Of a stretch of 64,000 bases of DNA, positions 18,571-27,066 are shown piece by piece. Numbering within the stretch: position 1 is the stretch's first letter; each line of letters starts with the position of its first letter. The notes beneath the pieces are model-generated. The model was not told the origin of the DNA and ran no database searches. It worked only from the letters and a program-made list of their open reading frames with translations. Position numbers and translations under genes: made by a program. The DNA is from Brevibacillus centrosporus (GTDB lineage: Bacteria > Bacillota > Bacilli > Brevibacillales > Brevibacillaceae): the NCBI RefSeq assembly GCF_003710815.1, contig NZ_RHHP01000016.1, positions 124,001 to 188,000 on the forward strand, in the 5' to 3' direction.

Positions 18571-19131
18571 CTATAACATAAATTTTAACCCAAAACAGAA
18601 CAAAATAAGTCCACCTACTAATTCGCTGTAATCCCCCAACCATCCTCCCACGCTTCTGCCGAGAAGTAATCCGAAGTAGGACATCGCACCGCCCATGATG
18701 CCGAAAAGCGTGATGGCGAGCAGCCTGTTCACTTCGATCAATCCGAAAGAGAAGCCGACTGTGAGGGCATCCAGGCTCACACTGAAGGCGAAAAGGATCA
18801 AGCCAAACCCTTTGGTCCGCAGCACGCTTTTTTGATCGCTATTCACAAATCCGTTCCATAACATATGCAAGCCAATCACCATCAGAACACCGCCTCCCAT
18901 AAAAACGGCGATATCCCCAACCAAATCAGACAAATACGCCCCAACGAATATCCCTACAATCGGCATACCTATATGAAAAAGCCCTATGGTGATACTGACT
19001 TTTATTATCTCCCGAAGCCGAATCCCTACCATTCCTACTCCGATTCCCAACGAAAATGCGTCCATACTCAAGGCAAATGCGATCATGAGCAAGGTCAGAA
19101 ATTGCCCCCATTGAAACAAGACCTGGTCCAA
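18571..19131 (-). CDS. mntP: Manganese efflux pump MntP (YwlD/YtaF family)
   Basis: This is a six-helix membrane protein of about 186 residues. Family motifs are FALSMDAFSLGIGVG in helix 1 and FAFSVSLDALTVGFSFG in helix 4, each with an Asp that takes part in Mn2+ transport. The start is uncertain: AGGAGGGGGAGG precedes a TTG at 19131, while another TTG at 19158 is also in frame. It lies in the conserved run ywlC-mntP-ywlE. No yybP-ykoY riboswitch is visible upstream, since only 62 bases separate it from ywlC. Confidence 0.88.
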   Translation of the reverse strand: MDQVLFQWGQFLTLLMIAFALSMDAFSLGIGVGMVGIRLREIIKVSITIGLFHIGMPIVGIFVGAYLSDLVGDIAVFMGGGVLMVIGLHMLWNGFVNSDQKSVLRTKGFGLILFAFSVSLDALTVGFSFGLIEVNRLLAITLFGIMGGAMSYFGLLLGRSVGGWLGDYSELVGGLILFCFGLKFML

Positions 19132-19193
19132 CTGGCCTCCCCCTCCTCGTCTCTTCAACCTATGCGGACAAGAAGGAGTTTAGACAAGGCATT

Positions 19194-20285
19194 TTACGCC
19201 TGCTCGATTCGACCGCCAGCTGCCTTTTCCAGACGATTCATGACAGCCATACCAAGGCCCTCTCGGGAAAACGTTTCGCCTACAATGAACTGCACGTGGT
19301 GGGCATCAAAATCGCGCAGGACGGCATACAGCTGATGGGCAACCTCTCCCAAATCAGAACGCGATCCAACGGACAGCACGACATCAGCGTCAGGATGTGC
19401 ACGCCACGCCTCAAAAGTCTCCTCCGTTGCCAGCACACCTGTTTTTCGCCCATGCTGCTTCGCTTCCCGCAGCATAGCGGCCATCTTGTCCCACACTCGC
19501 TTTGCTTCTCCTGCCACCAGCCACATTTCGCCTTCCGGTGCGTAGTGTGTATATTTCATGCCAGGCGCACGCGGAGTCTCCGTAGCTCCCGCCTGAAAAG
19601 ATGGGTCCAGTGCGACAGGTCCAATCACGGCTTCCATCTCATCACGGGTAATGCCTCCCGGACGAAGAATCACAGGAGGCTCCACCGTTACATCAATGAC
19701 TGTGGACTCCAATCCCACTCCCGTTGCTCCCCCGTCCACGATACCCGCTACACGGCCATCCAAATCGGCAAGAACATGGGCCGCTGTCGTGGGACTCGGA
19801 CGCCCGGATCGATTGGCACTCGGTGCAGCGATGGGAACTCCTGCTTCAGCAATCAAAGCCAGTGCAATGGGATGATCAGGCATCCGTACCCCGACGGAAT
19901 CAAGACCCGCCGTGACGAGCGAGGCGACCTCATCTGTCCGTGGCAAAATAATGGTCAACGGACCGGGCCAAAAGGCATCCATCAACTTCTCCGCCTTTTC
20001 CGGTATTTCCGACGCCACGGTGGATAACTGCTCCTTTTTTGCAATATGCACAATCAGCGGATTATCACTGGGCCTTCCTTTGGCTGCAAATATTTTCTCC
20101 ACAGCTTCGTTGGACAATGCATTGGCTCCCAGACCATAAACGGTTTCAGTCGGAAACGCGACGACCGCACGATCCCGCAGCAAACGTGCTGCATCCACAA
20201 TCTGTGTACAACTCTGTATTTTCTCCACAGCATTTTCCACAATATTATCCACAGTCCAAACTTTGGTGACTACCTTTTGCTCCAT
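19194..20285 (-). CDS. ywlC: Threonylcarbamoyl-AMP synthase (Sua5/YwlC)
   Basis: The enzyme makes threonylcarbamoyl-AMP for the t6A37 modification of ANN-decoding tRNAs. The N-terminal YrdC domain shows VVAFPTETVYGLGANAL, KGRPSDNPLIVHI and PSANRSGRPSPT. The C-terminal Sua5 domain (after about residue 230) begins after PGMKYTHYAPEGEM. It is 363 residues, the long two-domain form. The start is ATG at 20285 after AAAGGAT. Confidence 0.95.
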   Translation of the reverse strand: MEQKVVTKVWTVDNIVENAVEKIQSCTQIVDAARLLRDRAVVAFPTETVYGLGANALSNEAVEKIFAAKGRPSDNPLIVHIAKKEQLSTVASEIPEKAEKLMDAFWPGPLTIILPRTDEVASLVTAGLDSVGVRMPDHPIALALIAEAGVPIAAPSANRSGRPSPTTAAHVLADLDGRVAGIVDGGATGVGLESTVIDVTVEPPVILRPGGITRDEMEAVIGPVALDPSFQAGATETPRAPGMKYTHYAPEGEMWLVAGEAKRVWDKMAAMLREAKQHGRKTGVLATEETFEAWRAHPDADVVLSVGSRSDLGEVAHQLYAVLRDFDAHHVQFIVGETFSREGLGMAVMNRLEKAAGGRIEQA

Positions 20286-20333
20286 GATAAAAATATCCTT
20301 TCTCTAGCACGTTTCGTATTCATAAGTGCCTTA

Positions 20334-20362
20334 AGTATAGATGTGCTGATTAAAGTTTTCAA
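20334..20362 (-). promoter_or_regulatory. ywlC promoter
   Basis: TTGAAA (20357-20362), a 17-base spacer and TATACT (20334-20339) on minus, about 50 bases before the ywlC ATG. The spacer is one arm of the inverted repeat at 20342-20401. Confidence 0.7.
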
Positions 20363-20401
20363 CAGCCTGTGGGTAACTTGTTGATAACTTTAATCAGCAC
20401 A
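20342..20401. repeat. Perfect 16-bp inverted repeat between divergent genes
   Basis: TGTGCTGATTAAAGTT (20342-20357) and AACTTTAATCAGCACA (20386-20401) are exact complements around a 28-base centre. No T-run follows, so it is not a normal terminator. Each arm follows a -35-like hexamer pointing outward (TTGAAA on minus, TTGATA on plus). It may be an operator for the divergent ywlC and DUF3298 genes. Confidence 0.65.
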
Positions 20402-20514
20402 GTGGAAAAATCATTGTTACCGATTTTTAACCGAGTGTTGCTAAGGAATGTAGTAGGATAAGAGTATCAACAGCATTCCAAACCGTCCCTTCTTGAAAGG
20501 ATCGTGACATTCTC

Positions 20515-21288
20515 ATGAAATCATTCAAATCCATGGCAGCAAGCCTGCTCGGTTCAGCTGTCCTGCTCAGCGCTGTCGTTTCACCAGCAATAGCTGCTAC
20601 TCCGGTGCCAGTAAAGCCTGCTGTACCGGTAAGCAGCCCGCAAGTAAAAGGAGTCGTGATTACCTCCAAAACCATTCAACAAAAGACAGCCGAGTACGAA
20701 GCCAACATCACGATCCCTGTCATCAGCGGGCTGAACGATAAAGCGTATGAAGCAAAGCTGAATGCTGATTTGCTCAAACAAGCTCAGGATGCATTGAAGG
20801 AACGACAAATCATGAGCAAGCAAGACGCAATCGACGCTAAGAAATACGGCTATCCGATGCGTCCGCATGCTGTGGATATATCCTATAAGGTTCACTCTGT
20901 CGGCAAGCTCGTCGCATTCTCTGTGCAAACGTATCTGTACACAGGTGGCGCACACGGCATGACCGATGTTACCTACTACAATATCGCCAACCTGGACAAA
21001 GCCCAGAACCTGCAGCTCGCTGACCTGTTCCAGCCTGGCATCAATTATCACTATGTCCTGAACAATCTAATCAAGCAACAAATTCAGGCGGATCCTGAAA
21101 AGGCCGAGCTCTACAGCTTCGAAACCGTTGCCGATAACCAGCCTTATTCCTTTGAGAACGGAAATCTGGTCATTCATTTCACTCAATACGAAATCGCGGC
21201 CTATGCAGCGGGAATGCCTGCTTTCGCGATCCCACAGCACAGCTACCTGAATTTGCTTCGATCCGATGTGAAAGCCTTGCTGCAATAA
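20515..21288 (+). CDS. Secreted DUF4163/DUF3298 domain protein
   Basis: This 257-residue exported protein has a signal peptide at about residues 1-27 (VVSPAIA-ATP). The middle part (YEANITIPVISGLNDKAYEAKLNADL) matches the DUF4163 region, and the C-terminal half, with YLYTGGAHGMTDVTYYNI and an aromatic FTQYEIAAYAAG motif, matches DUF3298. This pair occurs in RsiV-like and PdaC-like wall-associated proteins. No catalytic domain is present, so the role is unknown. It is one of three plus-strand genes and is monocistronic, ending in a strong terminator. Confidence 0.88.
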   Translation: MKSFKSMAASLLGSAVLLSAVVSPAIAATPVPVKPAVPVSSPQVKGVVITSKTIQQKTAEYEANITIPVISGLNDKAYEAKLNADLLKQAQDALKERQIMSKQDAIDAKKYGYPMRPHAVDISYKVHSVGKLVAFSVQTYLYTGGAHGMTDVTYYNIANLDKAQNLQLADLFQPGINYHYVLNNLIKQQIQADPEKAELYSFETVADNQPYSFENGNLVIHFTQYEIAAYAAGMPAFAIPQHSYLNLLRSDVKALLQ

Positions 21289-21314
21289 CGCCTACCCCCA
21301 TCATCAAACGAGAG

Positions 21315-21350
21315 AACGACACCTGCGCCCACTGCCAGGTGTCGTTTTTT
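21315..21350 (+). terminator. Terminator of the DUF3298 gene
   Basis: AACGACACCTG and CAGGTGTCGTT form an 11-bp perfect stem with a 10-base loop, followed by TTTTT on plus. Confidence 0.9.
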
Positions 21351-21356
21351 CTTTGT

Positions 21357-22202
21357 TTAGGAGAACAGCTTCTCCAGCCGATCCCAGAGAAAGAATCTTA
21401 CCTCGATTTCAGGTGCAGGAGCCACAGCTTGCTGTTCCGTCTCTGTCTGAGCTTCTACGCTGCCTGCCACGGATTCATCTGTGCTGGCAGATACGACTTG
21501 ACTCTCTTGCCCACGTTCAGGCTCGCGGTCAGCTTGGCGCTCTCCATACACATCCTCTAAACGCAGCTGGCGCCACTCCTTCCATTCATCCCGTGTTCGG
21601 CCTGTAGCCGTATCCACTGCTGTAGCAGCTACACTCGCTTGCGTTTCAAGTGCTGCATCGGTCTCATCCGCAACAGACTCCTGCTCTGTATCCGCTGGAG
21701 CTGCTTGTACACCATCCCCGTTGGACATATCGATAAAGCAGAGCGGCGGGAACAAGACACACCACCAGTTTTGCCCTTTCGCCTCACCGATTTGTACGCG
21801 CAGCGCCTCATAATCGCCTGCCGGGTACACATAGGAACCATACAGCTTGGTAGGAAAAGGGACTTGTCCAAAATCGACGACAGCTTTATAGCTAAAACCG
21901 CGGTCATGAATCGTTTGGTCGACCACTTGCTGCATCACAGGCAGATTCGCTCTCACGACTTTCTCTGCATCTTTGAAATCCTTGATATCTGTTGCCCATG
22001 TATCCATTTGAGCGATCAGCGCATCACGCACTTCCCGCTTTAACCACTGATCTTGAAAGGAATCGCTGTTGGCAATAATCCGCAAGCGAATGGATTCTTG
22101 AGGGATCGGCCCGTTATCCACAACATTTGCCGAAGTAAGCTGTCCCTCCCAGCTCATCATTAACATGAGTACACAAAACGCCATCCATAGTGTCCGTTTC
22201 AT
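21357..22202 (-). CDS. spoIIR: Stage II sporulation protein R
   Basis: SpoIIR is secreted from the forespore and triggers SpoIIGA to process pro-sigma-E in the mother cell. The signal peptide is at 1-25. Family blocks are SIRLRIIANSDSFQDQWLKREVRD, PTKLYGSYVYPAGDYEALRV and GQNWWCVLFPPLCFID, followed at the very end by VRFFLWDRLEKLFS. Between the last two is an insert of about 85 residues rich in Asp, Glu, Ala and Gln (about 180-265), which makes this protein longer (281) than the roughly 220 usual in Bacillus. The start is ATG at 22202. A forespore-type promoter lies upstream. Confidence 0.93.
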   Translation of the reverse strand: MKRTLWMAFCVLMLMMSWEGQLTSANVVDNGPIPQESIRLRIIANSDSFQDQWLKREVRDALIAQMDTWATDIKDFKDAEKVVRANLPVMQQVVDQTIHDRGFSYKAVVDFGQVPFPTKLYGSYVYPAGDYEALRVQIGEAKGQNWWCVLFPPLCFIDMSNGDGVQAAPADTEQESVADETDAALETQASVAATAVDTATGRTRDEWKEWRQLRLEDVYGERQADREPERGQESQVVSASTDESVAGSVEAQTETEQQAVAPAPEIEVRFFLWDRLEKLFS

Positions 22203-22256
22203 ATCGAACAGCTCCCTCTTGTACTGTGCTAGTCACGCTCTTTTTCTCTATAGCAC

Positions 22257-22286
22257 CAGTATGGGCAGAAGGTTCTGAATTCAAAC
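22257..22286 (-). promoter_or_regulatory. Probable sigma-F promoter of spoIIR
   Basis: On minus, GTTTG (22282-22286), 16 bases, then CCCATACTG (22257-22265), about 55 bases before spoIIR. It fits sigma-F -35 GYWTA closely and the ANAHTR part of the -10. The same GTTTR-N16-CCCATACTR arrangement precedes pbpG. Confidence 0.6.
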
Positions 22287-22342
22287 GGCAGATCGAAAAT
22301 ATTCTGAACGAATCGGAAAGAAAAAGGCGAGCAAACGAGTCG

Positions 22343-23239
22343 CTATCGTCTTACGCCGATGACTACCCGCTCTATGCCCGCCAAATCAGGTACAACATGC
22401 ACTTCATCAATAACGCCGGATGCCTTCATCAGATCCGCAACATCACGTGCCTGATGAATACCCACCTCATAGGCAACCAGTGCTTTTTTCTTTAAAAGAG
22501 CTGGCAGTGCCTCGCACAAACGTCGATAGCAGTCCAGTCCATCTGTTCCACCATCCAAAGCCAAGCGTGGCTCGTGCTCGAGTACTTCCGCATCCAGCTC
22601 ATCAACATCTGCACTTGGAATATACGGCGGATTGGATACGAGGATATCTACCTGCTCCCCGGCAGCGAGCAACGGCTGCACCAGATCCCCTTGCAAAAAG
22701 CGAACGGCAGCTCCTAGACGCTCCGCATTTTCCTTGGCGATCACAGTCGCGTCCAAAGACAAATCCACGGTCGTGACCTTCCAGCTAGGCCGCTCGCAGG
22801 CAAGTGTAATGCAAATGGCACCACTGCCTGTGCCGATATCTGCTACAGTCAAAACGTCAGCCTCGTCCCCCTGCCACAGCTTGGCCGCATGCAGGAGCAC
22901 CTGCTCCACCAAGATTTCCGTTTCCGGGCGAGGAATCAGCACACCAGGACGCACATGAAACAGCCGACCAAAAAACTCCTGCGTGCCAAACATATACTGC
23001 AAAGGCTCGTGCTGGGCACGCCGCAAAAGCAGCTCATCCAGCTTCTCTATCGCCCCTGGAGGAATCGGATCCATCATCGCAATCAGGAAACGGGTACGGT
23101 CCCAGTCCAAGCAATGGCGAATCAGCAGCTCTGCCTCAAACACCGGATCATTTGCCCCATGCTCACGCAAAAAGGAAGAAGCCCGTGTCAGGGCTTCTCG
23201 AATCGTCGTGACAGTAGACCAATCAAGCTGTGTTTGCAT
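22343..23239 (-). CDS. prmC: Release factor glutamine methyltransferase PrmC
   Basis: PrmC methylates the Gln of the GGQ motif in RF1 and RF2. The protein has an N-terminal helical domain, the SAM-binding [16 protein letters not shown], and the substrate motif [14 protein letters not shown]. Its 298-residue length is slightly above average. Its start overlaps the end of prfA, its substrate gene, by 17 bases, the usual arrangement in Firmicutes. Confidence 0.96.
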   Translation of the reverse strand: MQTQLDWSTVTTIREALTRASSFLREHGANDPVFEAELLIRHCLDWDRTRFLIAMMDPIPPGAIEKLDELLLRRAQHEPLQYMFGTQEFFGRLFHVRPGVLIPRPETEILVEQVLLHAAKLWQGDEADVLTVADIGTGSGAICITLACERPSWKVTTVDLSLDATVIAKENAERLGAAVRFLQGDLVQPLLAAGEQVDILVSNPPYIPSADVDELDAEVLEHEPRLALDGGTDGLDCYRRLCEALPALLKKKALVAYEVGIHQARDVADLMKASGVIDEVHVVPDLAGIERVVIGVRR

Positions 23240-24299
23240 GGCTTTTCAACAGCTCCGTCTGTTCGTGCATGATCAGGTTGTCGATCACTTCATCCAACTC
23301 GCCTTCGAGAACCGATTCCAAACGATGCAGCGTCAAGCCGATACGGTGGTCGGTTACACGGCTTTGTGGATAATTGTACGTACGGATACGCTCGCTTCGG
23401 TCACCAGTACCCACCAGGCTCTTGCGGTTGGCATCTACTTCAGCGTTTTGCTGCTGCATATAAAAATCGTACAGGCGAGCACGCAATACTCGCAATGCTT
23501 TATCTTTGTTAGAGTGCTGCGACTTTTCGTCCTGACAGGAAACCATGATCCCTGTAGGAAGGTGAGTCACACGAACGGCAGACTTGGTGGTATTAACGCT
23601 CTGTCCACCCGCACCACTGGAACAGAAGGTATCGATGCGAATGTCCTTGTCGTGGACTTCTACTTCTACTTCCTCTGCTTCAGGCAGAACGAGAACCGTA
23701 GCTGTCGAGGTATGGATACGACCGCCGGACTCGGTTGCCGGGATGCGTTGCACGCGATGCGCTCCGCTTTCAAACTTCATTTTGCTGTAAGCTCCGCGAC
23801 CACTGAGCGAAAACACGATTTCTTTGTACCCGCCGATGTCAGTAGGGCTAGCCTCCAGGACCTCGATCTTGAAGCCGTTGCGCTCTGCAAAGCGTGTGTA
23901 CATGCGGAAAAGAACCGCAGCAAACAATGCAGCCTCGTCGCCACCTGCAGCACCTCGAACCTCCACGATCACGTTTTTCTCATCGTTTGGATCCTTCGGC
24001 AAGAGCAGGATTTTCAAGCGCTCTTCCAGCTTTTCTTTACGCGAAGCCAGCTCACTGATTTCGAGCTTGACCATTTCGCGCATTTCATCGTCCAGTTTTT
24101 CCTCCAACATGGCCTTGGCATCTTCCATCTGGGATACAACTGATTTATATTCACGGTAAGCCGTCACGGTTTCTTCCAGGGAAGACTGCTCCTTGGACAA
24201 TTCACGCAAGCGCTTTGTGTCACTAATGACGTCGGGGTCACAAAGGAGATTGGTCACTTCTTCAAAACGCTCTTCAACAGCAGATAAGCGTGTAAACAC
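23223..24299 (-). CDS. prfA: Peptide chain release factor 1
   Basis: RF1 reads UAA and UAG and triggers peptide release. The GGQ loop is seen in [22 protein letters not shown], and the stop-codon-reading domain lies before it. The start is GTG at 24299 ([15 protein letters not shown]) after GGGGTGA. The length of 358 is normal. It forms an operon with prmC. Confidence 0.97.
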   Translation of the reverse strand: MFTRLSAVEERFEEVTNLLCDPDVISDTKRLRELSKEQSSLEETVTAYREYKSVVSQMEDAKAMLEEKLDDEMREMVKLEISELASRKEKLEERLKILLLPKDPNDEKNVIVEVRGAAGGDEAALFAAVLFRMYTRFAERNGFKIEVLEASPTDIGGYKEIVFSLSGRGAYSKMKFESGAHRVQRIPATESGGRIHTSTATVLVLPEAEEVEVEVHDKDIRIDTFCSSGAGGQSVNTTKSAVRVTHLPTGIMVSCQDEKSQHSNKDKALRVLRARLYDFYMQQQNAEVDANRKSLVGTGDRSERIRTYNYPQSRVTDHRIGLTLHRLESVLEGELDEVIDNLIMHEQTELLKSHANTA

Positions 24300-24416
24300 T
24301 GTACTTCACCCCAATCGTAAAAAATACGAAGATCAATCATAACAGATAAATTATAGGAGGAAACCGGAAATAAGTCAAAGCGCATTATTTTACTGGAAAA
24401 AGGCTTCCAGTCGCGC

Positions 24417-24446
24417 AAAAACAGGCCCGGCAATGCCGAGCCCTCC
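24417..24446 (-). terminator. Terminator after the yhcN-like gene
   Basis: On minus, GGGCTCGGCA-TT-GCCGGGCCTG is followed by TTTTTG, 17 bases beyond the stop. Confidence 0.85.
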
Positions 24447-24462
24447 ATTTAGTCTCGCTATG

Positions 24463-24960
24463 TCAGCGATGAAAACCTTCATTTGAGGTGATGTGGAAAT
24501 CATAGCGAGGAATTTTCTGCTTCAGTGCATCGATGACCTGCTTCTCAATGTTTCGAGCTTGACTTGCCGTCACGTTGTGCACGAGATCAAGAGTAACATA
24601 TGCGTTTCCGCCGTTTAGTGTGATACGCGCATTTTCCACGCCAGGAATGGACTTCGCCATCGTCTCCATATTGTTCAGATCAACCTGATACCCACGGGTC
24701 TGATTATGTCCAATGATCAGGTTCGGATTTTGGTTTCTCCCCATCAATCCATCACGGTCTTCCGTAGGAGTAGCCGCACGATGGAGAACATCACCGCTTT
24801 GTTCCCCTTTTATGGTCGTATTGTGTTGACGATCGAGATTTTGCGTTCCATAGCCCTTCTCCTGCGTCATCGTCCGGTTGCATCCGACAGTCAGCACAGA
24901 CGCGAGAGCCGCCACGCAAAGCACCGCCATCGAGCTTTTCCAAAAAGGCAAGCATCGCAT
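24463..24960 (-). CDS. YhcN/YlaJ-family sporulation lipoprotein
   Basis: The N-terminal signal ends in the lipobox LTVGC (Cys27), so this should be a lipoprotein. The C-terminal 90 residues (LNNMETMAKSIPGVENARI, GGNAYVTLDL, ARNIEKQVIDALKQKIP) match the YhcN/YlaJ domain of forespore-made lipoproteins needed for normal germination in Bacillus. The middle is Asn/Gln/Thr-rich. The start is ATG at 24960, with AGGAGGTGG 9 bases upstream; that SD lies in a hairpin arm (24967-25035). A possible sigma-G-like element (TGCATG, 18 bases, CAGACTA) lies inside the loop of that hairpin. Confidence 0.88.
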   Translation of the reverse strand: MRCLPFWKSSMAVLCVAALASVLTVGCNRTMTQEKGYGTQNLDRQHNTTIKGEQSGDVLHRAATPTEDRDGLMGRNQNPNLIIGHNQTRGYQVDLNNMETMAKSIPGVENARITLNGGNAYVTLDLVHNVTASQARNIEKQVIDALKQKIPRYDFHITSNEGFHR

Positions 24961-24966
24961 GAAAAA

Positions 24967-25035
24967 GCCACCTCCTGTTTTGCCTTAGTCTGCACATCAC
25001 ATCGAATGCTCATGCACGGCCAAAAGAGAGGTGGC
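24967..25035 (-). promoter_or_regulatory. tdk 3' hairpin that covers the yhcN Shine-Dalgarno
   Basis: GCCACCTC (25028-25035 on minus) pairs with GAGGTGGC (24967-24974), with further partial pairing inward. The 3' arm contains the yhcN SD and is followed by TTTTTC. RNA reading through from tdk would terminate here or hide the SD, whereas RNA starting inside the loop would not. Confidence 0.5.
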
Positions 25036-25041
25036 GTTGAC

Positions 25042-25614
25042 TTAAAATCCCGGCGGGTGGTAGTAGTGACGACGGCAAACACTGCTGTACGTATCATTGC
25101 CAGCGATCTCGATCGTCTCTCCGGCATACACCGGTTTTCCATTTTTAAATTTGAGGATGTGCGTTGCCTTTTTATTGCAGTAGACACAGACGGTCTTGAT
25201 TTCTTCCACCTTGTCTGCCTCACAGAGCAATGCAGCACTTCCTGGGAACAGTTCGTTTTTAAAGTTTTTCAGCAAGCCGTAGACAATTACAGGGATACCC
25301 AGCTTGTCCACAATCGCAACGAGCTGATCGACATGGTGCTTACCGATAAATTGTGCTTCATCGACCAGCACACAGTGGGGCTTCAGCTCCTCTGCCGCCA
25401 CAATTTCATACAGGTCGGTTTCATCCGTTATCGGATAAGCTTCCCGGCTAATCCCTACACGAGACGCCACTTTTCCGACGCCAAAGCGATCGTCTACCGC
25501 TGGCGTAAACACCATCACTTTTTTACCAGATTGCTCGTAATTGTGAGCGACAGTCAAAAGCTGAATCGATTTGGAAGCATTCATTGCTCCGTAACGAAAG
25601 TAAAGTTGTGCCAC
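25042..25614 (-). CDS. tdk: Thymidine kinase (type II)
   Basis: This enzyme phosphorylates thymidine with ATP. The P-loop is YGAMNASKSIQLL; it has Ser in place of the more common Gly before Lys (AGKS), a variant position seen in the family. Walker B is VLVDEAQFIGKHHVDQL. The structural zinc ligands are CVYC and the C-terminal SSVCRRHYYHP. The start is GTG at 25614 (VAQLYFRYGAMN), 8 bases after AAAGGGAG; a TTG at 25635 is less likely. It is 190 residues. Confidence 0.94.
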   Translation of the reverse strand: MAQLYFRYGAMNASKSIQLLTVAHNYEQSGKKVMVFTPAVDDRFGVGKVASRVGISREAYPITDETDLYEIVAAEELKPHCVLVDEAQFIGKHHVDQLVAIVDKLGIPVIVYGLLKNFKNELFPGSAALLCEADKVEEIKTVCVYCNKKATHILKFKNGKPVYAGETIEIAGNDTYSSVCRRHYYHPPGF

Positions 25615-25642
25615 GATTCTATCTCCCTTTATCAAGAAGTCA

Positions 25643-26654
25643 TTACTCCGTCTTTGTCAGATGCCGGTCCCTTGCCTCCTGAAACAAGGTCAGGGCGAGC
25701 TTCCTTCTTTGCGCATGGTCTACGCACGGCGGCGGATAGTCCAGACCGATGACGCATCCTGTTTGCTCCTGTAAATGCAGCGGCATTTCCCACGGTTTAT
25801 GGATATATTGTAGAGGTACATGCTGCAGCACGGGAAGATATTTTTTTACGAAGGCTCCATCCGGATCAAATTTCTCCCCTTGGGAAACTGGGTTGAAAAT
25901 GCGGAAATACGGCTGTGGATCTGTCCCGGTAGAGGCGCTCCATTGCCATCCACCGATATTTGCCGCGTCATCGCAATCGATTAGCTGCCTGGAAAAATAC
26001 GCCATCCCCACTCGCCAATCAACCAGCAAATGCTTCTTCCCCAAAATGCGAAGGCTTCCATTGCTCCCCGAGCGGTTTCTTTCGACCGAATTGCTCTACA
26101 ACAGGTGCCTTCTCACTAAATAACTCTGTGATCCCGTCCCAGGCTGGTAACTTTTCAGCCATTGGGTAGAGTCTGTCTTTCGGAAGCGTCTGCCACACTC
26201 TCCGAAACGGCGTAAAGACGGCATACGCCTTTCCCTGCTTGTTCATAATTTCCCCTGGCTCATGCAACACCAGATCTTTGCACGCCTGAACAAATACTCC
26301 TTTTGAACGGAGGGCCATCTCCACCTGCTCATCACGGCTTCGTGCAAAAGGAGAGTAGTCCCGGTTGTAAAACAGCTTGTCCGCCCCGGTCTCCTGAATC
26401 AGCTGTTCGAGCACCTGCAAAGGCTCCCCGTGACGAATGATTAAACGGCTGCCCACATGCTCCAAATTTTTCCCCAGAGCACTCACGGCCGACAAAAAGG
26501 CATGCAGACGCCGATCTCCCACCGTCTCCGAGCGGCAAAAACGATCCTCGAGAATACATACGGGAACGATGTCCTCGCCCGTTTGCACTGCTTTATGTAG
26601 CGCTGCATGATCATGCAGGCGCAAATCACGCCGAAACCAGACGATGGCTGTCAT
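25643..26654 (-). pseudogene. phr: Deoxyribodipyrimidine photolyase, internal deletion and frameshift
   Basis: The first 212 residues are a normal photolyase antenna domain (TAIVWFRRDLRLHDHAAL ... FTPFRRVW), starting at ATG 26654 after GGAGGTC. The final 130 residues are the end of the FAD domain (LLVDWRVGMAYFSRQLIDCDDAANIGGWQWSASTGTD split across the known motif). About 140-150 residues that should lie between, including most FAD contacts, are missing, and the two parts are in different frames. The frames overlap at 26019-26044, around GGGGAAGAAGCATTTG, which both ends can claim. A deletion between short direct repeats is inferred. The remnant cannot repair DNA as one protein. Confidence 0.88.
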
Positions 26655-26707
26655 CAAATGACCTCCTGCTTTGTTTCGCTGTCTATGCCCTATTCGAAAT
26701 ATTCCTA

Positions 26708-26744
26708 AGAAAAAACAAAACCAGGCAGATTGCTCTACCTGGTT
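26708..26744 (-). terminator. rpmE terminator
   Basis: On minus, ACCAGGTAGAG and CTGCCTGGT pair, followed by TTTGTTTTTT, about 20 bases past the rpmE stop. Confidence 0.85.
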
Positions 26745-26761
26745 GCTCCAATCCTTTCCAA

Positions 26762-26962
26762 TTAGGAAAGATTGTATTTGCGTTTGAAACGGTCTACACG
26801 GCCGCCAGCATCCACGAATTTTTGTTTACCGGTGAAGAAAGGATGGCAGTTGGAGCAGATCTCCACTTTCAGCGCTTGCTTCACAGAACCGGATTCAAAT
26901 TCGTTACCGCATGCACATGTTACTTTCACAGTGTTGTACTGTGGATGAATACCTTGTTTCAT
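26762..26962 (-). CDS. rpmE: 50S ribosomal protein L31, zinc-binding type
   Basis: L31 bridges the ribosomal subunits. This 66-residue protein has the zinc ligands CAC (16-18) and CSNC (36-39), so it is the C+ form that is replaced by a zinc-free paralogue under zinc limitation in many bacilli. The start is ATG at 26962 after AGAGGTG. It is monocistronic with its own terminator. Confidence 0.98.
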   Translation of the reverse strand: MKQGIHPQYNTVKVTCACGNEFESGSVKQALKVEICSNCHPFFTGKQKFVDAGGRVDRFKRKYNLS

Positions 26963-27066
26963 CTAAATGCACCTCTTTCCGCCCTGAATCGTTTGCCGAA
27001 ACAGAGTTATATAAACACAGTAAAAATAGTAGCATGCCAACGTCGCAAATGCAACAGGTTGCCCGC

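Noticed and set aside
20233..20377. Cluster of DnaA-box-like words (TTTTCCACA, TTATCCACA, TGTGGGTAA)
   Set aside because: Only one is a perfect box, two lie inside the ywlC coding region, and there is no AT-rich unwinding region or dnaA/dnaN nearby.
26963..27066. L31-type autoregulatory leader before rpmE
   Set aside because: The leader is short and I could not identify a convincing conserved structure by eye.
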